From Pantoea cypripedii (GTDB lineage: Bacteria > Pseudomonadota > Gammaproteobacteria > Enterobacterales > Enterobacteriaceae), in contig NZ_MLJI01000001.1 of NCBI RefSeq assembly GCF_002095535.1, forward strand, positions 1,725,832-1,789,831: a DNA stretch of 64,000 nt. The letters are read 5' to 3'. Shown one piece after another: positions 1 through 10,021 of this stretch. The notes beneath the pieces are model-generated. The model saw only the letters and a list, made by a program, of their open reading frames with translations, was not told the DNA's origin and did no database searches. Numbering within the stretch: position 1 is the first letter of the stretch; every line of letters starts with the position of its first letter. A program made the translations under genes and the position numbers.

Positions 1-348
1 GCCTTTAACAGCCGCTTCATCAATATTGATGAGTTAAAATCGATTGGCGTGTTTGTCACCGATGATGATGGCAAAAAACTGGCCGGACTGACGGGCTCCA
101 CCACTGGCAACTGGTTACGCATTGATATGTTGTGGGTGGGTGACGCGCTGCGCGGGCAGGGGGTCGGCAGCAAACTGATACTGGCGGCGGAAGAAGAAGC
201 ACGCGCACGCGGCTGCTGTTATGCCCAGGTAGATACCGCCAGCTTCCAGGCCCGGCCTTTTTACGAAAAACTGGGTTATACGCTGCGTTTTAGCCTGGAT
301 AACTATCCGCGCCACCATCAGCGTCATTATCTGAGCAAGACCCTCTGA
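1..348 (+). CDS. GNAT family N-acetyltransferase (5' end outside window)
   Basis: The reading frame is open from base 1, so the gene starts before the window and only its last 115 codons are seen. The fragment carries the acetyl-CoA-binding motif of GNAT proteins (RGQGVGSKL, an R-x-x-G-x-G/A loop) followed by a helix and then the FYEKLGY motif typical of the last GNAT strands. These proteins transfer an acetyl group from acetyl-CoA to an amine; the acceptor cannot be predicted. A GTG at 49 is in frame but sits inside the conserved fold, so it is not the real start. The stop codon directly abuts that of the oppositely oriented MBL-fold gene. Confidence 0.85.
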   Translation, partial: AFNSRFINIDELKSIGVFVTDDDGKKLAGLTGSTTGNWLRIDMLWVGDALRGQGVGSKLILAAEEEARARGCCYAQVDTASFQARPFYEKLGYTLRFSLDNYPRHHQRHYLSKTL

Positions 349-1011
349 TCAACCCGGTGGCTGCTGGCGTAAATCCAGCGGCGCCTGTTCTGCTTCATCA
401 ATGGCCGCCAGCCAGCTTTGTAGCGTCATTTTCTGCCATGCCAGATGACCCCGCGTGGTGCTCATCAACACCACATCCGGGCGTAATGACCGATACAAAT
501 CGAGTGACTGGAGCAGCTCAGCCGGATTGCTCTCTGGCACCAGTACGCTAATCCAGCGGTTATGTTCACGCGTCAGGGTATCCCCCACAAACAAATAGGT
601 ACGCCCATACGGAGAGTGGTAGAGATAACTGCTGCTGCCTGGGGTGTGGCCTGGCGTGGGTAACAGATGAAAATCGCCGAAATGCGCTTCCTGCTGGCTG
701 AAGGTGTCATCCGGTTCGATCACCCGGCTGACAGGACCGAGTGCGCGGTTGTGACAATACAGCGCGCTATTAAAACGCTGCTGAATCACCAGCGCGCCCG
801 GCGCGGCCTCATGCCAGTGGGTGAGATAATGACGAATGACACCGCCAGTATCGGCCAGCACTTCGTGATCGAGCGGGTTTTCAACCCGGCCAATCAACAG
901 GTTGCCGCGCGGATGGCGCAGCATAAACCCATGCATCATCAGATCACTTTCCGCCTCTTCGGCGGGAAATTCCGGTGTGGAGATCCACAAATCGTCGTAT
1001 AGCGGCTTCAT
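349..1011 (-). CDS. MBL-fold metallo-hydrolase-like protein
   Basis: A 220-residue protein with the metallo-beta-lactamase fold. The region THWHEA stands where the family has H-x-H-x-D-H, so the first two histidines are present but the following Asp-His pair is not. A second ligand motif, PTPGHTPGSSSYLY, and a GDTL motif fit the later metal-binding positions. Such proteins hydrolyse thioesters, lactones or phosphodiesters; the substrate is unknown. The reduced H-x-H-x-D-H motif suggests an atypical metal site. The gene is convergent with the GNAT gene and its stop abuts that of its neighbour. No signal peptide is visible, so it should be cytoplasmic. Confidence 0.75.
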   Translation of the reverse strand: MKPLYDDLWISTPEFPAEEAESDLMMHGFMLRHPRGNLLIGRVENPLDHEVLADTGGVIRHYLTHWHEAAPGALVIQQRFNSALYCHNRALGPVSRVIEPDDTFSQQEAHFGDFHLLPTPGHTPGSSSYLYHSPYGRTYLFVGDTLTREHNRWISVLVPESNPAELLQSLDLYRSLRPDVVLMSTTRGHLAWQKMTLQSWLAAIDEAEQAPLDLRQQPPG

Positions 1012-1035
1012 TGTCGGTCTCCTGCGGCAATGCCG

Positions 1036-1959
1036 TTAGCGCAATGTCGGGTGGCCGGTAAAGGCGAACTGAGCTTCTCCGTTACGAATCTGCAAACTGG
1101 CGCTGGCACCAAGGGGGAGCGTGACGGTGTCGACGGCATGACCAAAAGCCAAATCGCTGATCACCGGTAGCTGATACTCATCCCGGATACGCTGCCAGAC
1201 GGTGGCAAAATCAAAGCCGTTATCGTAGTCAGAAAGGGAGGTGCTGGTGAAGCTGCCGGTAACGATCGCCTTTTGCCGCGCCAGGATGCCGCTTTGATGC
1301 AGCTGAATCAGCATGCGTTCAATGCGGAAAGGATGTTCATTCACATCCTCGATCACCAGAATGCCATCTTCAATCTGCGGTAACCAGGGGGTGCCAATCA
1401 GCGAGCAAATCATTGCCAGATTGCCGCCCCATAAAGTTCCCTGCCAGCGTCCTTCATCTGGGCTGCTGCTACGCCAGTTAAGATTGACTGTAGGTGATGT
1501 CAGCGCATGCCAAAAGTGGCTAACGGTAAAATCAGATAATGCCTCGGCGCCAAAATTGCCTGCCAGCATCGGTCCGCTGAAAGTGATGAGCCCGGTCTGC
1601 GCCAGCAACGCCAGCTGAATGGCAGTGAAATCGCTGTGACCACACAAGGCAACCGGCTGGTTCAGCAACTGGCGCTGTAAACCCACGTAGTCAAGGTTAT
1701 CCAGCAGCCGTGACGCACCATAACCGCCGCGTACCGCCAGCACAATGTCCGGCAGCGGGTTGAGTGAGGCCAGCTGATTGACGTCGTCCAGCCGTTGCTG
1801 GTCATCACCGGCAAAACGCTGAAAACGGCGGGCAATGGCGGTTTGATTTTCCAGATGATGCCCTTCAGCCTGCAAACGCGTCACTGCGCGCTGGGCGGCA
1901 TCCTGATTGTGGCAGTAACCGGAAGGGGCGATCAGACGTATCGAACGGGGGGCAACCAT
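1036..1959 (-). CDS. ldcA: L,D-carboxypeptidase (muramoyltetrapeptide carboxypeptidase)
   Basis: LdcA removes the terminal D-Ala from murein tetrapeptides during cytoplasmic peptidoglycan recycling. The S66 peptidase nucleophile motif CGHSDFTAI (Ser109), the glutamate region IEDVNEHPFRIE and the histidine region FGHAVDTVTLPLG form the Ser-Glu-His triad. The N-terminal LIAPSGYC and VRGGYGASRLL match E. coli LdcA closely. The start at 1959 gives 307 residues, the usual length, and has an AGGA eight bases upstream; a longer frame up to 2019 exists but adds nonconserved residues. It is divergent from emtA, as in E. coli. Confidence 0.95.
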   Translation of the reverse strand: MVAPRSIRLIAPSGYCHNQDAAQRAVTRLQAEGHHLENQTAIARRFQRFAGDDQQRLDDVNQLASLNPLPDIVLAVRGGYGASRLLDNLDYVGLQRQLLNQPVALCGHSDFTAIQLALLAQTGLITFSGPMLAGNFGAEALSDFTVSHFWHALTSPTVNLNWRSSSPDEGRWQGTLWGGNLAMICSLIGTPWLPQIEDGILVIEDVNEHPFRIERMLIQLHQSGILARQKAIVTGSFTSTSLSDYDNGFDFATVWQRIRDEYQLPVISDLAFGHAVDTVTLPLGASASLQIRNGEAQFAFTGHPTLR

Positions 1960-2123
1960 AACTCTCATCCTGCTGTGGGCTGGCTTGCCGATGATGACGA
2001 AATGCGTTACGGAAGTCACGATCTGGCAAGGTTTTTTACGTATTTAGGACAAACGGCAATTTTACCTGGTCGTAAGCCAGGTATGATAGCTTGCGCCGAA
2101 TCTATTGCGGAATACAAAATTCA

Positions 2124-2753
2124 GTGAAAATCCGACTACTTATGCTCTCTGCGCTGTTGCTGGCGGGATGTGCCAGCGAACCGCAAACCGTTGTGACTCC
2201 AGAGAAAAATACACCTTTAACCCAGGCACCACCGTCGAAAATCAATGACGCATGGTCAATGTTTACTGAAGATGCCGCCAGTCATTATGGTGTTGATGAG
2301 AAGTTAATCAGCGCCATTATTAGTGTCGAGTCGGGGGGCAACCCCACCGTGACCAGCCGTTCCAATGCGGTTGGGCTGATGCAGATTAAAGCTTCTACGG
2401 CGGGCCGTGCGGTGTATCGCGCCCAGGGTCGCCGTGGTCAGCCAAGCTCCTCTGAACTCCGCGATCCCGCAAAAAATATTGATATCGGCACCGCCTATAT
2501 CCGTATCCTGCAGGAGTCAGAATTAGCAGGCATCCGTAATCCGCTAACATTGCGTTACGCCACCATCGTCTCCTATGCCAACGGGGCAGGGGCGTTGTTG
2601 CGCACCTTCTCGCGTGACCGTGACCGCGCCATTGCGATGATCAATGCCATGAGTCCTGACGAGTTTTATCAGCATGTGCAGAACAAACATCCGGCAGCCC
2701 AGGCACCGCGTTATTTGTGGAAAGTCACCACAGCGTATCGCACCATCGGTTAA
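2124..2753 (+). CDS. emtA: Membrane-bound lytic murein transglycosylase (endo-type)
   Basis: EmtA (MltE) is an outer-membrane lipoprotein that cleaves glycan strands of peptidoglycan with 1,6-anhydro product formation. From the GTG at 2124 the protein has a lipoprotein signal ending in LLAGC (Cys16). The SLT domain follows, with catalytic Glu69 in ISVESGGNP, then VGLMQIKAST and YANGAGALLRTFS, all as in E. coli EmtA. Upstream in-frame codons lack conservation, so 2124 is preferred. It is divergent from ldcA, which recycles the products of such enzymes. In E. coli the next gene is ycgR; here an 8.8-kb sugar cluster intervenes. Confidence 0.93.
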   Translation: MKIRLLMLSALLLAGCASEPQTVVTPEKNTPLTQAPPSKINDAWSMFTEDAASHYGVDEKLISAIISVESGGNPTVTSRSNAVGLMQIKASTAGRAVYRAQGRRGQPSSSELRDPAKNIDIGTAYIRILQESELAGIRNPLTLRYATIVSYANGAGALLRTFSRDRDRAIAMINAMSPDEFYQHVQNKHPAAQAPRYLWKVTTAYRTIG

Positions 2754-2768
2754 CGTTTGACGTATCTT

Positions 2769-2826
2769 GTAGCGGCGCGATTTATTGCGCTTGTTTTAAA
2801 AGACGCGCGATAAATCGCGCCGCTAC
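2769..2826. repeat. REP-like intergenic palindrome, copy 1
   Basis: Begins GTAGCGGCGCGATTTATTGC and ends with the inverted copy GCGCGATAAATCGCGCCGCTAC, with a short TTGTTTTAAAAGAC-type linker between. It belongs to a family with further copies near 12.7, 15.1, 40.0, 46.8 and 61.0 kb. It lies between the convergent emtA and sorC-type genes and may also act in transcript end formation or stability. Confidence 0.85.
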
Positions 2827-2832
2827 GTCTGA

Positions 2833-3783
2833 TTATCCCTCTAGCAGAAGTCTGGCGGTGGGATAATCGACAATCAGCACATTCACGTAGCCGCCGCGTA
2901 ATGCGCCGCGAATCGCCTGGGCTTTTTCTTTACCACCTGCCAGCGCCACCACCTGCGGGCAACTTTTGACCTGCGCCAGTTCCATCCCAATCACCGGATC
3001 TTCTGCCGCGCTCAGCACCGGTTTCCCCTCGGCATCAAAGTAATGCAGGCAAATATCACCCACCGCACCGCGTTGTGCCAGGGTGCGCAGCATCTCTTCA
3101 TCGTAATAGTTGCCGGAATTCCGCAGCAGCGCCGAAGGTTCGAGATCGCCAATGCCGACAATCGCCAGGTCCACCTGCTCAAATTTCTCCAGTACCACCG
3201 CAACATCAGGGTTGACCGACAATCGCTGGCGATCCTGCACTGAATGTTCAATCGACTGAGACGGCAGCAGCCATGCCGGACAATTCAACAGCGCCGCCAG
3301 ATTTTGCGTCAGGATGGTGGCCTGTACATTGCCGTTGGTCCCCACACCGCCCAGCAGCTGGATCACGCCGCGACAGGGTGCATTGAGCGGATGCAGCGCA
3401 TCCACCATGGCGCGGATGGTGCCGCTCCAGGAGGAGATGCCGATCAACTCATCGGCGCGTAAACGGGTTTCCAGATAATGTGCCGCCGCCGAGCCAATGG
3501 ATTGCTTAATTTGCAGGGCTGATGCCTGCTCCGGCACATCCACCACAATTGCCTGCGGCAGCTGGTAAGCCTGCTCAATGGCTTTTTCCAGCTCGGGAAA
3601 CACGTTGGCCGGGGGTACCACACTGATTTTAACAACGCCTTCTTTCACACTGCGGTTGAGGATGCGTGAGACAAAGGATTGCGACAGTTTCAGTAGTTGC
3701 GCGATGTCCGATTGCTTCATCCCCTCAAGGTAATACAGGGTGGCAATTTTCACCATCAGCCGTTGTTCGTCCTGTTTTGCCAT
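2833..3783 (-). CDS. SorC/DeoR-family sugar-responsive transcriptional regulator
   Basis: A 316-residue regulator. The N-terminal helix-turn-helix (ATLYYLEGMKQSDIAQLLKLSQSFVSRILNRSVKEG, residues about 14-48) is followed by the SorC phosphosugar-binding domain with typical motifs LLGGVGTNG, VGIGDLEPSALL, GDICLHYFD and ALAGGKEKAQAIRGALRGG. SorC-type proteins bind a phosphorylated sugar from the pathway they control. It is divergent from the ABC importer-transketolase-kinase operon, which it very probably regulates. The 184-bp divergent region holds two perfect palindromes, and one core recurs inside the operon before the transketolase genes. Confidence 0.92.
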   Translation of the reverse strand: MAKQDEQRLMVKIATLYYLEGMKQSDIAQLLKLSQSFVSRILNRSVKEGVVKISVVPPANVFPELEKAIEQAYQLPQAIVVDVPEQASALQIKQSIGSAAAHYLETRLRADELIGISSWSGTIRAMVDALHPLNAPCRGVIQLLGGVGTNGNVQATILTQNLAALLNCPAWLLPSQSIEHSVQDRQRLSVNPDVAVVLEKFEQVDLAIVGIGDLEPSALLRNSGNYYDEEMLRTLAQRGAVGDICLHYFDAEGKPVLSAAEDPVIGMELAQVKSCPQVVALAGGKEKAQAIRGALRGGYVNVLIVDYPTARLLLEG

Positions 3784-3838
3784 GGTTTTTTCCCTCTTCA
3801 GATCTGCCTGGTATTGTTAATCACCCGCTCAAAAATAA

Positions 3839-4909
<1,071 letters not shown>

Positions 4910-4922
4910 CGCGGAGGTCGGC

Positions 4923-5534
4923 ATGAAGGGCAAAGCAGCAGGCGGATTGATCATGGCGGCGCTGACGTTGCTGCTGACGGCATGCACCGTGGTGGATCTT
5001 GATGCAAACGGCAATCCCATCATGCCGAAAGATCCCCATGCCAAACCGGGCTACACCAACCAGACGCCGCAGCAAATCGCGGAAGAAAGCTGGCAAAGCC
5101 GGGTCGCACAGCCAGCAGAAAAACAGGCGCTGAGCTGGGGTGATATGGAAACCAAAAGCCATACGTTGAAAGCGGGCACCAGCGAAAGCGTGTTTGTACG
5201 CGCCGGCGGCACGGTGACGGCGCTGGATAGCAGCAACGATCGCGAACGCGTCCTGACCGTCACCATTAATGGCAAACCGGTGAAGGTGTTGATCGGTCCG
5301 GTGCTGCGCAGCAATGCGATTCGTGATGCAGCAGGCTTCCGTTTCGAAGAGTTCACCAATCAGGTGCAGTACGCACAACTGACCAAAGCGCTGAATCGCC
5401 ATGCGGTGAAACAGCTACCCACGGTGGATGCCAGCTGGGTGGGCAAACCGCTACAGGCGATTCTGGCGGTCACCATGGGGCCGGGCACGGTGGATGAAGT
5501 GGTGGCTGTGCAGTTGCAACAGGGGAACGGATGA
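4923..5534 (+). CDS. DUF2291 family lipoprotein
   Basis: A 203-residue protein with a lipoprotein signal ending LLLTAC (Cys21), followed by TVVDLDANGNPIMPKDP. This N-terminal pattern and the operon position identify the DUF2291 family, which accompanies ribose-type ABC importers. The function is not established; an envelope-anchored accessory role in sugar uptake is an inference. It begins 13 bases after the binding-protein gene and overlaps the ATPase gene by four bases (ATGA), which indicates translational coupling. Confidence 0.8.
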   Translation: MKGKAAGGLIMAALTLLLTACTVVDLDANGNPIMPKDPHAKPGYTNQTPQQIAEESWQSRVAQPAEKQALSWGDMETKSHTLKAGTSESVFVRAGGTVTALDSSNDRERVLTVTINGKPVKVLIGPVLRSNAIRDAAGFRFEEFTNQVQYAQLTKALNRHAVKQLPTVDASWVGKPLQAILAVTMGPGTVDEVVAVQLQQGNG

Positions 5535-7048
5535 TGAGCGACGAAATTATCCTGCAGGCGAATCATATCTCGATGTTGTTCCCCGGCACGCTGGCGCTGG
5601 ATCGGGTGGATTATCGCGTCTGGCGCGGCAAAGTGAACGTCATTATCGGCGAAAACGGTGCCGGTAAATCGACGCTGATGAAAATTCTTGCCGGTGTCCA
5701 GCAGCCCACCACCGGTGAAATGTTTCTTAACGGGCAGAAAGTGGTGTTCGCTGGTACGCGCGATGCGGCACGACACGGCATCGGCATGGTGCATCAGGAG
5801 CTGAACCTGTTTGAGAACCTCAGCGTGTCCGAAAACATTTTTCTCGGGCGTGAGATTCAGCGTGGTATCCGGCCGATTAACGAAGCGGAGCAGGCACGCC
5901 GCACCGCCGCGCTGATGCAGCGTCTTGATCAGCCGATCTCGCCGCAGGAAAAGGTCGGCAACCTCAAAGTCGGACAGCAGCAACTGGTGGAAATCGCCAA
6001 AGCGCTGGCGGAGGACGCCGACATCCTGATCCTCGACGAACCCACCTCGGCGCTGAGTAAAACCGAAGTGGAGATTCTGTTCCGGGTGATCCGTGAACTG
6101 ACGCGCCAGGGCGTATCGATTATTTATATCTCGCACCGGCTGGAGGAGTTGATGGCGATTGGTGATGTGATCACCATCCTGCGCGACGGTCGCTTCCAGG
6201 CGGAAGCTAAGGTCAGCGAGATCGATGTGCCGTGGATTGTGCGCGAGATGCTCGGCAGCGAACCGGTCAGCAACTTTCTGCCGCCGAATCGCCAGTTCGG
6301 TGCGGCGGTGCTGGAGGCAGAACACATCACCTGTGTCAGCCCGAATGGCAACACGCTGGTGGATGATGTCAGCTTCCATGTGCGTTCCGGGGAGATTGTC
6401 GGCATTTACGGGCTAATGGGGGCCGGGCGTACCGAACTGTTCGAATGTCTGCTGGGCAGCCAGCGTAACTATCTCGGCAAGCTATGGCTCGATAGCAAGC
6501 CGTTGCCGACGCGTTTGCCAACCGCAGAACGAATTCGCATGGGGATGAGCCTGGTGCCGGAAGATCGTAAACGTGCCGGGATCTTTCCCATCTCCTCCGT
6601 CGCCAGCAATCTGACCATCGCCAGCCTGTGGCGACGCCTGTCGCACCGCATGGTGATTGCCCAGCAGGCGGAGCGCGAAGCGGTGAGCAGCACGGTGGGC
6701 AATCTGGCGATCAAAGTGTCATCGCCGGAGGTGGCTATCAGCGCCTTAAGCGGCGGTAATCAACAGAAGGTGGTGATTGGTCGCTCGCTGTTAACCAATC
6801 CGCGCCTGCTGCTGCTGGACGAACCGAGTCGCGGCATTGATGTCGGGGCCAAAGCAGAGGTGTTCCGCATGATGGTGCGCCTGTCGGAGCAGGGCATTGC
6901 GGTGCTGTTTTCCACCTCCGATCTGAAAGAAATCATGGCCGTCGCCGACCGTATTCTGGTGATGTCTGGCGGCAAACTCACAGCCGATCTTCCGCGCGCA
7001 GAAGCAGAAGAAGCGGCGCTGGTTAAAGCAAGCGCACAGGGGTTCTGA
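5531..7048 (+). CDS. Sugar ABC importer ATP-binding protein, two-domain RbsA type
   Basis: A 505-residue ATPase with two nucleotide-binding domains, the normal layout of RbsA/XylG/AraG proteins. Domain 1 has Walker A GENGAGKST, signature LKVGQQQLVEIAKAL and Walker B ILILDEPTSAL. Domain 2 has the degenerate P-loop GLMGAGRTE, the signature LSGGNQQKVVIGRSL and LLLLDEPSRGIDVGAKAEV. It powers uptake of the sugar bound by the first operon product. The start overlaps the DUF2291 gene, and the permease follows after two bases. Confidence 0.95.
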   Translation: MMSDEIILQANHISMLFPGTLALDRVDYRVWRGKVNVIIGENGAGKSTLMKILAGVQQPTTGEMFLNGQKVVFAGTRDAARHGIGMVHQELNLFENLSVSENIFLGREIQRGIRPINEAEQARRTAALMQRLDQPISPQEKVGNLKVGQQQLVEIAKALAEDADILILDEPTSALSKTEVEILFRVIRELTRQGVSIIYISHRLEELMAIGDVITILRDGRFQAEAKVSEIDVPWIVREMLGSEPVSNFLPPNRQFGAAVLEAEHITCVSPNGNTLVDDVSFHVRSGEIVGIYGLMGAGRTELFECLLGSQRNYLGKLWLDSKPLPTRLPTAERIRMGMSLVPEDRKRAGIFPISSVASNLTIASLWRRLSHRMVIAQQAEREAVSSTVGNLAIKVSSPEVAISALSGGNQQKVVIGRSLLTNPRLLLLDEPSRGIDVGAKAEVFRMMVRLSEQGIAVLFSTSDLKEIMAVADRILVMSGGKLTADLPRAEAEEAALVKASAQGF

Positions 7049-7050
7049 AG

Positions 7051-8160
7051 ATGAAAAGCAACAGCGCCGTGGCGTTCGCCGCCCAGCCAGCAAAAGCCTT
7101 TAATTCACGCGAAGGGTTGATCCTGCTGCTGTTAAAACTGCGCACCTTTATCGCGTTGTTCCTGATTGTTGGTTTCTTCTCGGTGACGGTGCCAGATTTT
7201 CTCGCGCTGGGCAGCATGGTGATTATGGTGAAGCACATCGCCATCAACGCCTTCCTGGCGCTGGGTATCACCTTTGTCATTATCACCGCCGGTATTGATC
7301 TCTCCATCGGTGCCACGCTCGGGCTGTGCGGCATGATCGCGGGCTGGCTGATCACCAAAGGTATCGTGCTGCCGATGTTTGGTATCGCCATCTTCCCCAG
7401 CGTGTGGGTGATTGTGCCGCTGGTGCTGCTGGCAGGAGCCTTAATTGGTGCCGCCAACGGCTGGATCATTACGCGCTACAACGTCGCGCCCTTTATCTGC
7501 ACCCTCGGCACCATGTACATCCTGCGCGGTACCGCGATGCTCACCTCCGGCGGCGAGACGTTTCCTGGCCTGCAAGGCAATCCGCTGCTCGGCAATACCG
7601 GTTTTGACAAAATCGGTGCCGGGTACTTTCTCGGCCTGCCGTGGGCCATCTGGATGATGGTGCTGCTGGCGCTGGTGATCGCCTATGTCGCCCGGCGGTT
7701 GCCGTTTGGCCGCCAGGTGTATGCGATTGGCGATAACGAGCGGGCGGCGGAACTCTCCGGGGTGAAGGTAAAGCAGGTGAAAATCTGGGTTTATACCTTG
7801 TCCGGCTTCTGTGCGGCGATCGCCGGGATTGTGGTGTCATCGCAGCTGGTGGCCAGCCATCCTGCCAACGGTACTTCATTTGAAATGAACGCCATCGCGG
7901 CGGTGGTGCTGGGCGGGACTTCGCTGGCGGGAGGACGCGGCACCATTCTCGGCACACTGGTGGGGGCCTTCGTTATCGGTTTTCTCGCTGATGGCTTAAT
8001 CATGATGGGGGTCAGCGAATTCTGGCAAATGGTGATTAAAGGCATCGTGATTATTGTCGCGGTGATCATTGATCAGATGCAAAGCCGGATGCAGCAAAAA
8101 GCCGCGGTAGTGGCGCAGAAGGCGCTGATCGAGGAGGGGGGCAGTAACGCAAAAGTTTAA
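7051..8160 (+). CDS. Sugar ABC importer permease, RbsC type
   Basis: A 369-residue multi-spanning membrane protein of the RbsC/XylH/AraH family. Many hydrophobic segments and the family motifs ITAGIDLSIGATLGLCG, CTLGTMYILRG, GRQVYAIGDNERAAELSGV and AVVLGGTSLAGGRGTILGTLVGAFVIG are present. The last motif set contains the cytoplasmic coupling loop to the ATPase. The protein completes the importer. It is followed by a 91-base gap carrying a second copy of the candidate operator, so the metabolic genes may have their own promoter. Confidence 0.94.
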   Translation: MKSNSAVAFAAQPAKAFNSREGLILLLLKLRTFIALFLIVGFFSVTVPDFLALGSMVIMVKHIAINAFLALGITFVIITAGIDLSIGATLGLCGMIAGWLITKGIVLPMFGIAIFPSVWVIVPLVLLAGALIGAANGWIITRYNVAPFICTLGTMYILRGTAMLTSGGETFPGLQGNPLLGNTGFDKIGAGYFLGLPWAIWMMVLLALVIAYVARRLPFGRQVYAIGDNERAAELSGVKVKQVKIWVYTLSGFCAAIAGIVVSSQLVASHPANGTSFEMNAIAAVVLGGTSLAGGRGTILGTLVGAFVIGFLADGLIMMGVSEFWQMVIKGIVIIVAVIIDQMQSRMQQKAAVVAQKALIEEGGSNAKV

Positions 8161-8203
8161 TCGGTTGGGGTGCAGGCGGCCCTTGTCTGTCCCCCTTTTT
8201 TTG

Positions 8204-8223
8204 CTATGCAGGAATATATATTC
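8204..8223. promoter_or_regulatory. Internal operator candidate before transketolase genes
   Basis: CTATGCAG followed by GAATATATATTC reproduces, much closer together, the half site at 3918-3924 and the core palindrome at 3940-3951 upstream of the first gene. A second SorC-controlled promoter for the metabolic half of the cluster is inferred. Confidence 0.55.
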
Positions 8224-8251
8224 AGATTCGATTTAAAATTCAGAGGTAACC

Positions 8252-9082
8252 ATGAATCCTTTCAAATACTCTGTGGCCGATCTGACCGCCAAAGCGCGGG
8301 CGGTGCGTCGCCGTATCATCCAGCTCAATGCGGGCAGCCCGGCGGGTGGGCACACCGGTGCTGATTTATCGCAGGTGGAAATCCTCACAGCCCTCTATTT
8401 CCGCATTCTCAATTGCGCGCCCGATCGGACTAACGATCCGCAGCGTGACATCTATATCCAGTCCAAAGGCCATGCCGTGGGCGGTTATTACTGCGTGCTG
8501 GCGGAAGCGGGCTATTTCCCCACCGACTGGTTGCCAACCTATCAGCATGCTGACTCGCATCTGCCGGGCCACCCGGTGCGGCAAAAAACGCCGGGTGTCG
8601 AGCTGAATACCGGCGCACTCGGCCACGGCTTGCCGGTGGCGGTGGGTATCGCGCTGGCAGCGAAAAAGGATGGCAGCAATCGCATGATTTATGTGGTGAC
8701 TGGCGACGGTGAACTGGCGGAGGGCAGTAACTGGGAAGCGGCGCTGGTGGCGGCACATTATGGCCTCGATAACCTGGTGATTATCAACGATAAGAACAAG
8801 TTACAGCTGGCAGGACACACGCGCGACATCATGAACACCGATCCCCTGCCGGAAAAATGGCGTGCATTCGGCTTAGAAGTCACCGAATGCAACGGTAACG
8901 ATATGGCGGCGGTGGTGGAGACGCTGGAAAACCTGCCGCGCAATGGCAAACCCCAGGTGGTGGTGGCTGATACCGAAAAAGGCTTTGGTGTTTCGTTTAT
9001 TCAAAGCAAGGCCGAGTGGCATCACCGGGTACCGAAGGGAGAAGAGGTCGCACAGGCACTGGAGGAGCTGAAAGATGAGTAA
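8252..9082 (+). CDS. Transketolase, N-terminal (thiamine diphosphate) subunit
   Basis: A 276-residue split transketolase subunit equal to the N-terminal third of TktA. It shows NAGSPAGGHTGADLSQVEIL, the SKGHAVGGYY motif and the thiamine-diphosphate motif GDGELAEGSNWEA with IINDKNKLQLAG. Transketolases move a two-carbon ketol unit between sugar phosphates. The start has AGAGG six bases upstream. Its stop overlaps the start of the C-terminal subunit by eight bases. Split transketolases next to a sugar kinase and importer are typical of dedicated catabolic pathways such as that for apulose phosphate; the substrate here is not known. Confidence 0.93.
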   Translation: MNPFKYSVADLTAKARAVRRRIIQLNAGSPAGGHTGADLSQVEILTALYFRILNCAPDRTNDPQRDIYIQSKGHAVGGYYCVLAEAGYFPTDWLPTYQHADSHLPGHPVRQKTPGVELNTGALGHGLPVAVGIALAAKKDGSNRMIYVVTGDGELAEGSNWEAALVAAHYGLDNLVIINDKNKLQLAGHTRDIMNTDPLPEKWRAFGLEVTECNGNDMAAVVETLENLPRNGKPQVVVADTEKGFGVSFIQSKAEWHHRVPKGEEVAQALEELKDE

Positions 9083-10019
9083 TGCACAACACCTGGCCAA
9101 CGTGATGGTCAACGCGTTTATTGACGCGGTCAATCGTGGCATCGATCTGGTGCCGGTAGTGGCGGATTCGACATCCACTGCCAAAATTTCCCCCTTTATC
9201 AAGGCATTCCCGGATCGCCTGGTGAATGTGGGTATCGCCGAACAAACTCTGGTGGGCACCGCTGCCGGGCTGGCGATCGGCGGCAAAGTGGCGGCGACCT
9301 GTAACGCTGCGCCTTTTCTGATTTCACGCGCCAATGAACAGGTGAAGGTCGATGTTTGCTACAACAACACCAACGTCAAACTGTTTGGTCTGAATGCCGG
9401 GGCCAGTTACGGCCCGCTGGCCAGTACCCACCACAGCATTGATGACATCGCCGTGATGCGTGGTTTTGGCAACATCGAAATCTATGCCCCTTCCTGCCCG
9501 CTGGAGTGTCGTCAGATCATTGATTATGCGCTGGAACATGTCGGGCCGGTGTATATCCGTCTTGATGGCAAAGACCTGCCGCAGCTGCATGATGAAAACT
9601 ACCAGTTCCGTCCGGGTCAGATCGATGTATTGCGCACCGGGCGTGACATTGCGCTGGTGGCGATGGGATCGACGGTACACGAAATTGTCACGGCGGCAGA
9701 GCAGTTGCAGGCACAGGGGATCGATCCAGGTGTGATCGCCATTCCATCGATTCGCCCTTGTGATACCCAACAGCTGCGCGACCTGTTAAATCACTATCCA
9801 GCGGTGATCACCGTGGAAGAACATAACGTTAACGGCGGCGTAGGCAGCCTGGTGGCGGAGGTGCTGGCCGAAGGGGGCTGTGGCATCCCGCTGTTACGGC
9901 TGGGGATCCCGGATGGGCAATACGCCATCGCCGGAGATCGCGCCTCTACCCGTGCCCGGCATAGCATTGATGCTGCTGGCGTAGTGAACAATGCAGTGCG
10001 CATTTGCGCAGGAGCGTGA
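9075..10019 (+). CDS. Transketolase, C-terminal (pyrimidine-binding) subunit
   Basis: A 314-residue partner of the upstream subunit. It holds the pyrimidine-binding domain, with VGIAEQTLVGTAAGLAIGGKVAATCNAAPFL where the catalytic Glu (IAEQ) activates thiamine diphosphate, and the C-terminal transketolase domain with VEEHNVNGGVGSLVAEVLAE. The two subunits should form an alpha2beta2 enzyme. The DXS-like order and length fit the split-transketolase family. It overlaps the upstream gene by eight bases, and the kinase gene starts two bases after its stop. Confidence 0.93.
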   Translation: MSNAQHLANVMVNAFIDAVNRGIDLVPVVADSTSTAKISPFIKAFPDRLVNVGIAEQTLVGTAAGLAIGGKVAATCNAAPFLISRANEQVKVDVCYNNTNVKLFGLNAGASYGPLASTHHSIDDIAVMRGFGNIEIYAPSCPLECRQIIDYALEHVGPVYIRLDGKDLPQLHDENYQFRPGQIDVLRTGRDIALVAMGSTVHEIVTAAEQLQAQGIDPGVIAIPSIRPCDTQQLRDLLNHYPAVITVEEHNVNGGVGSLVAEVLAEGGCGIPLLRLGIPDGQYAIAGDRASTRARHSIDAAGVVNNAVRICAGA

Positions 10020-10021
10020 AC

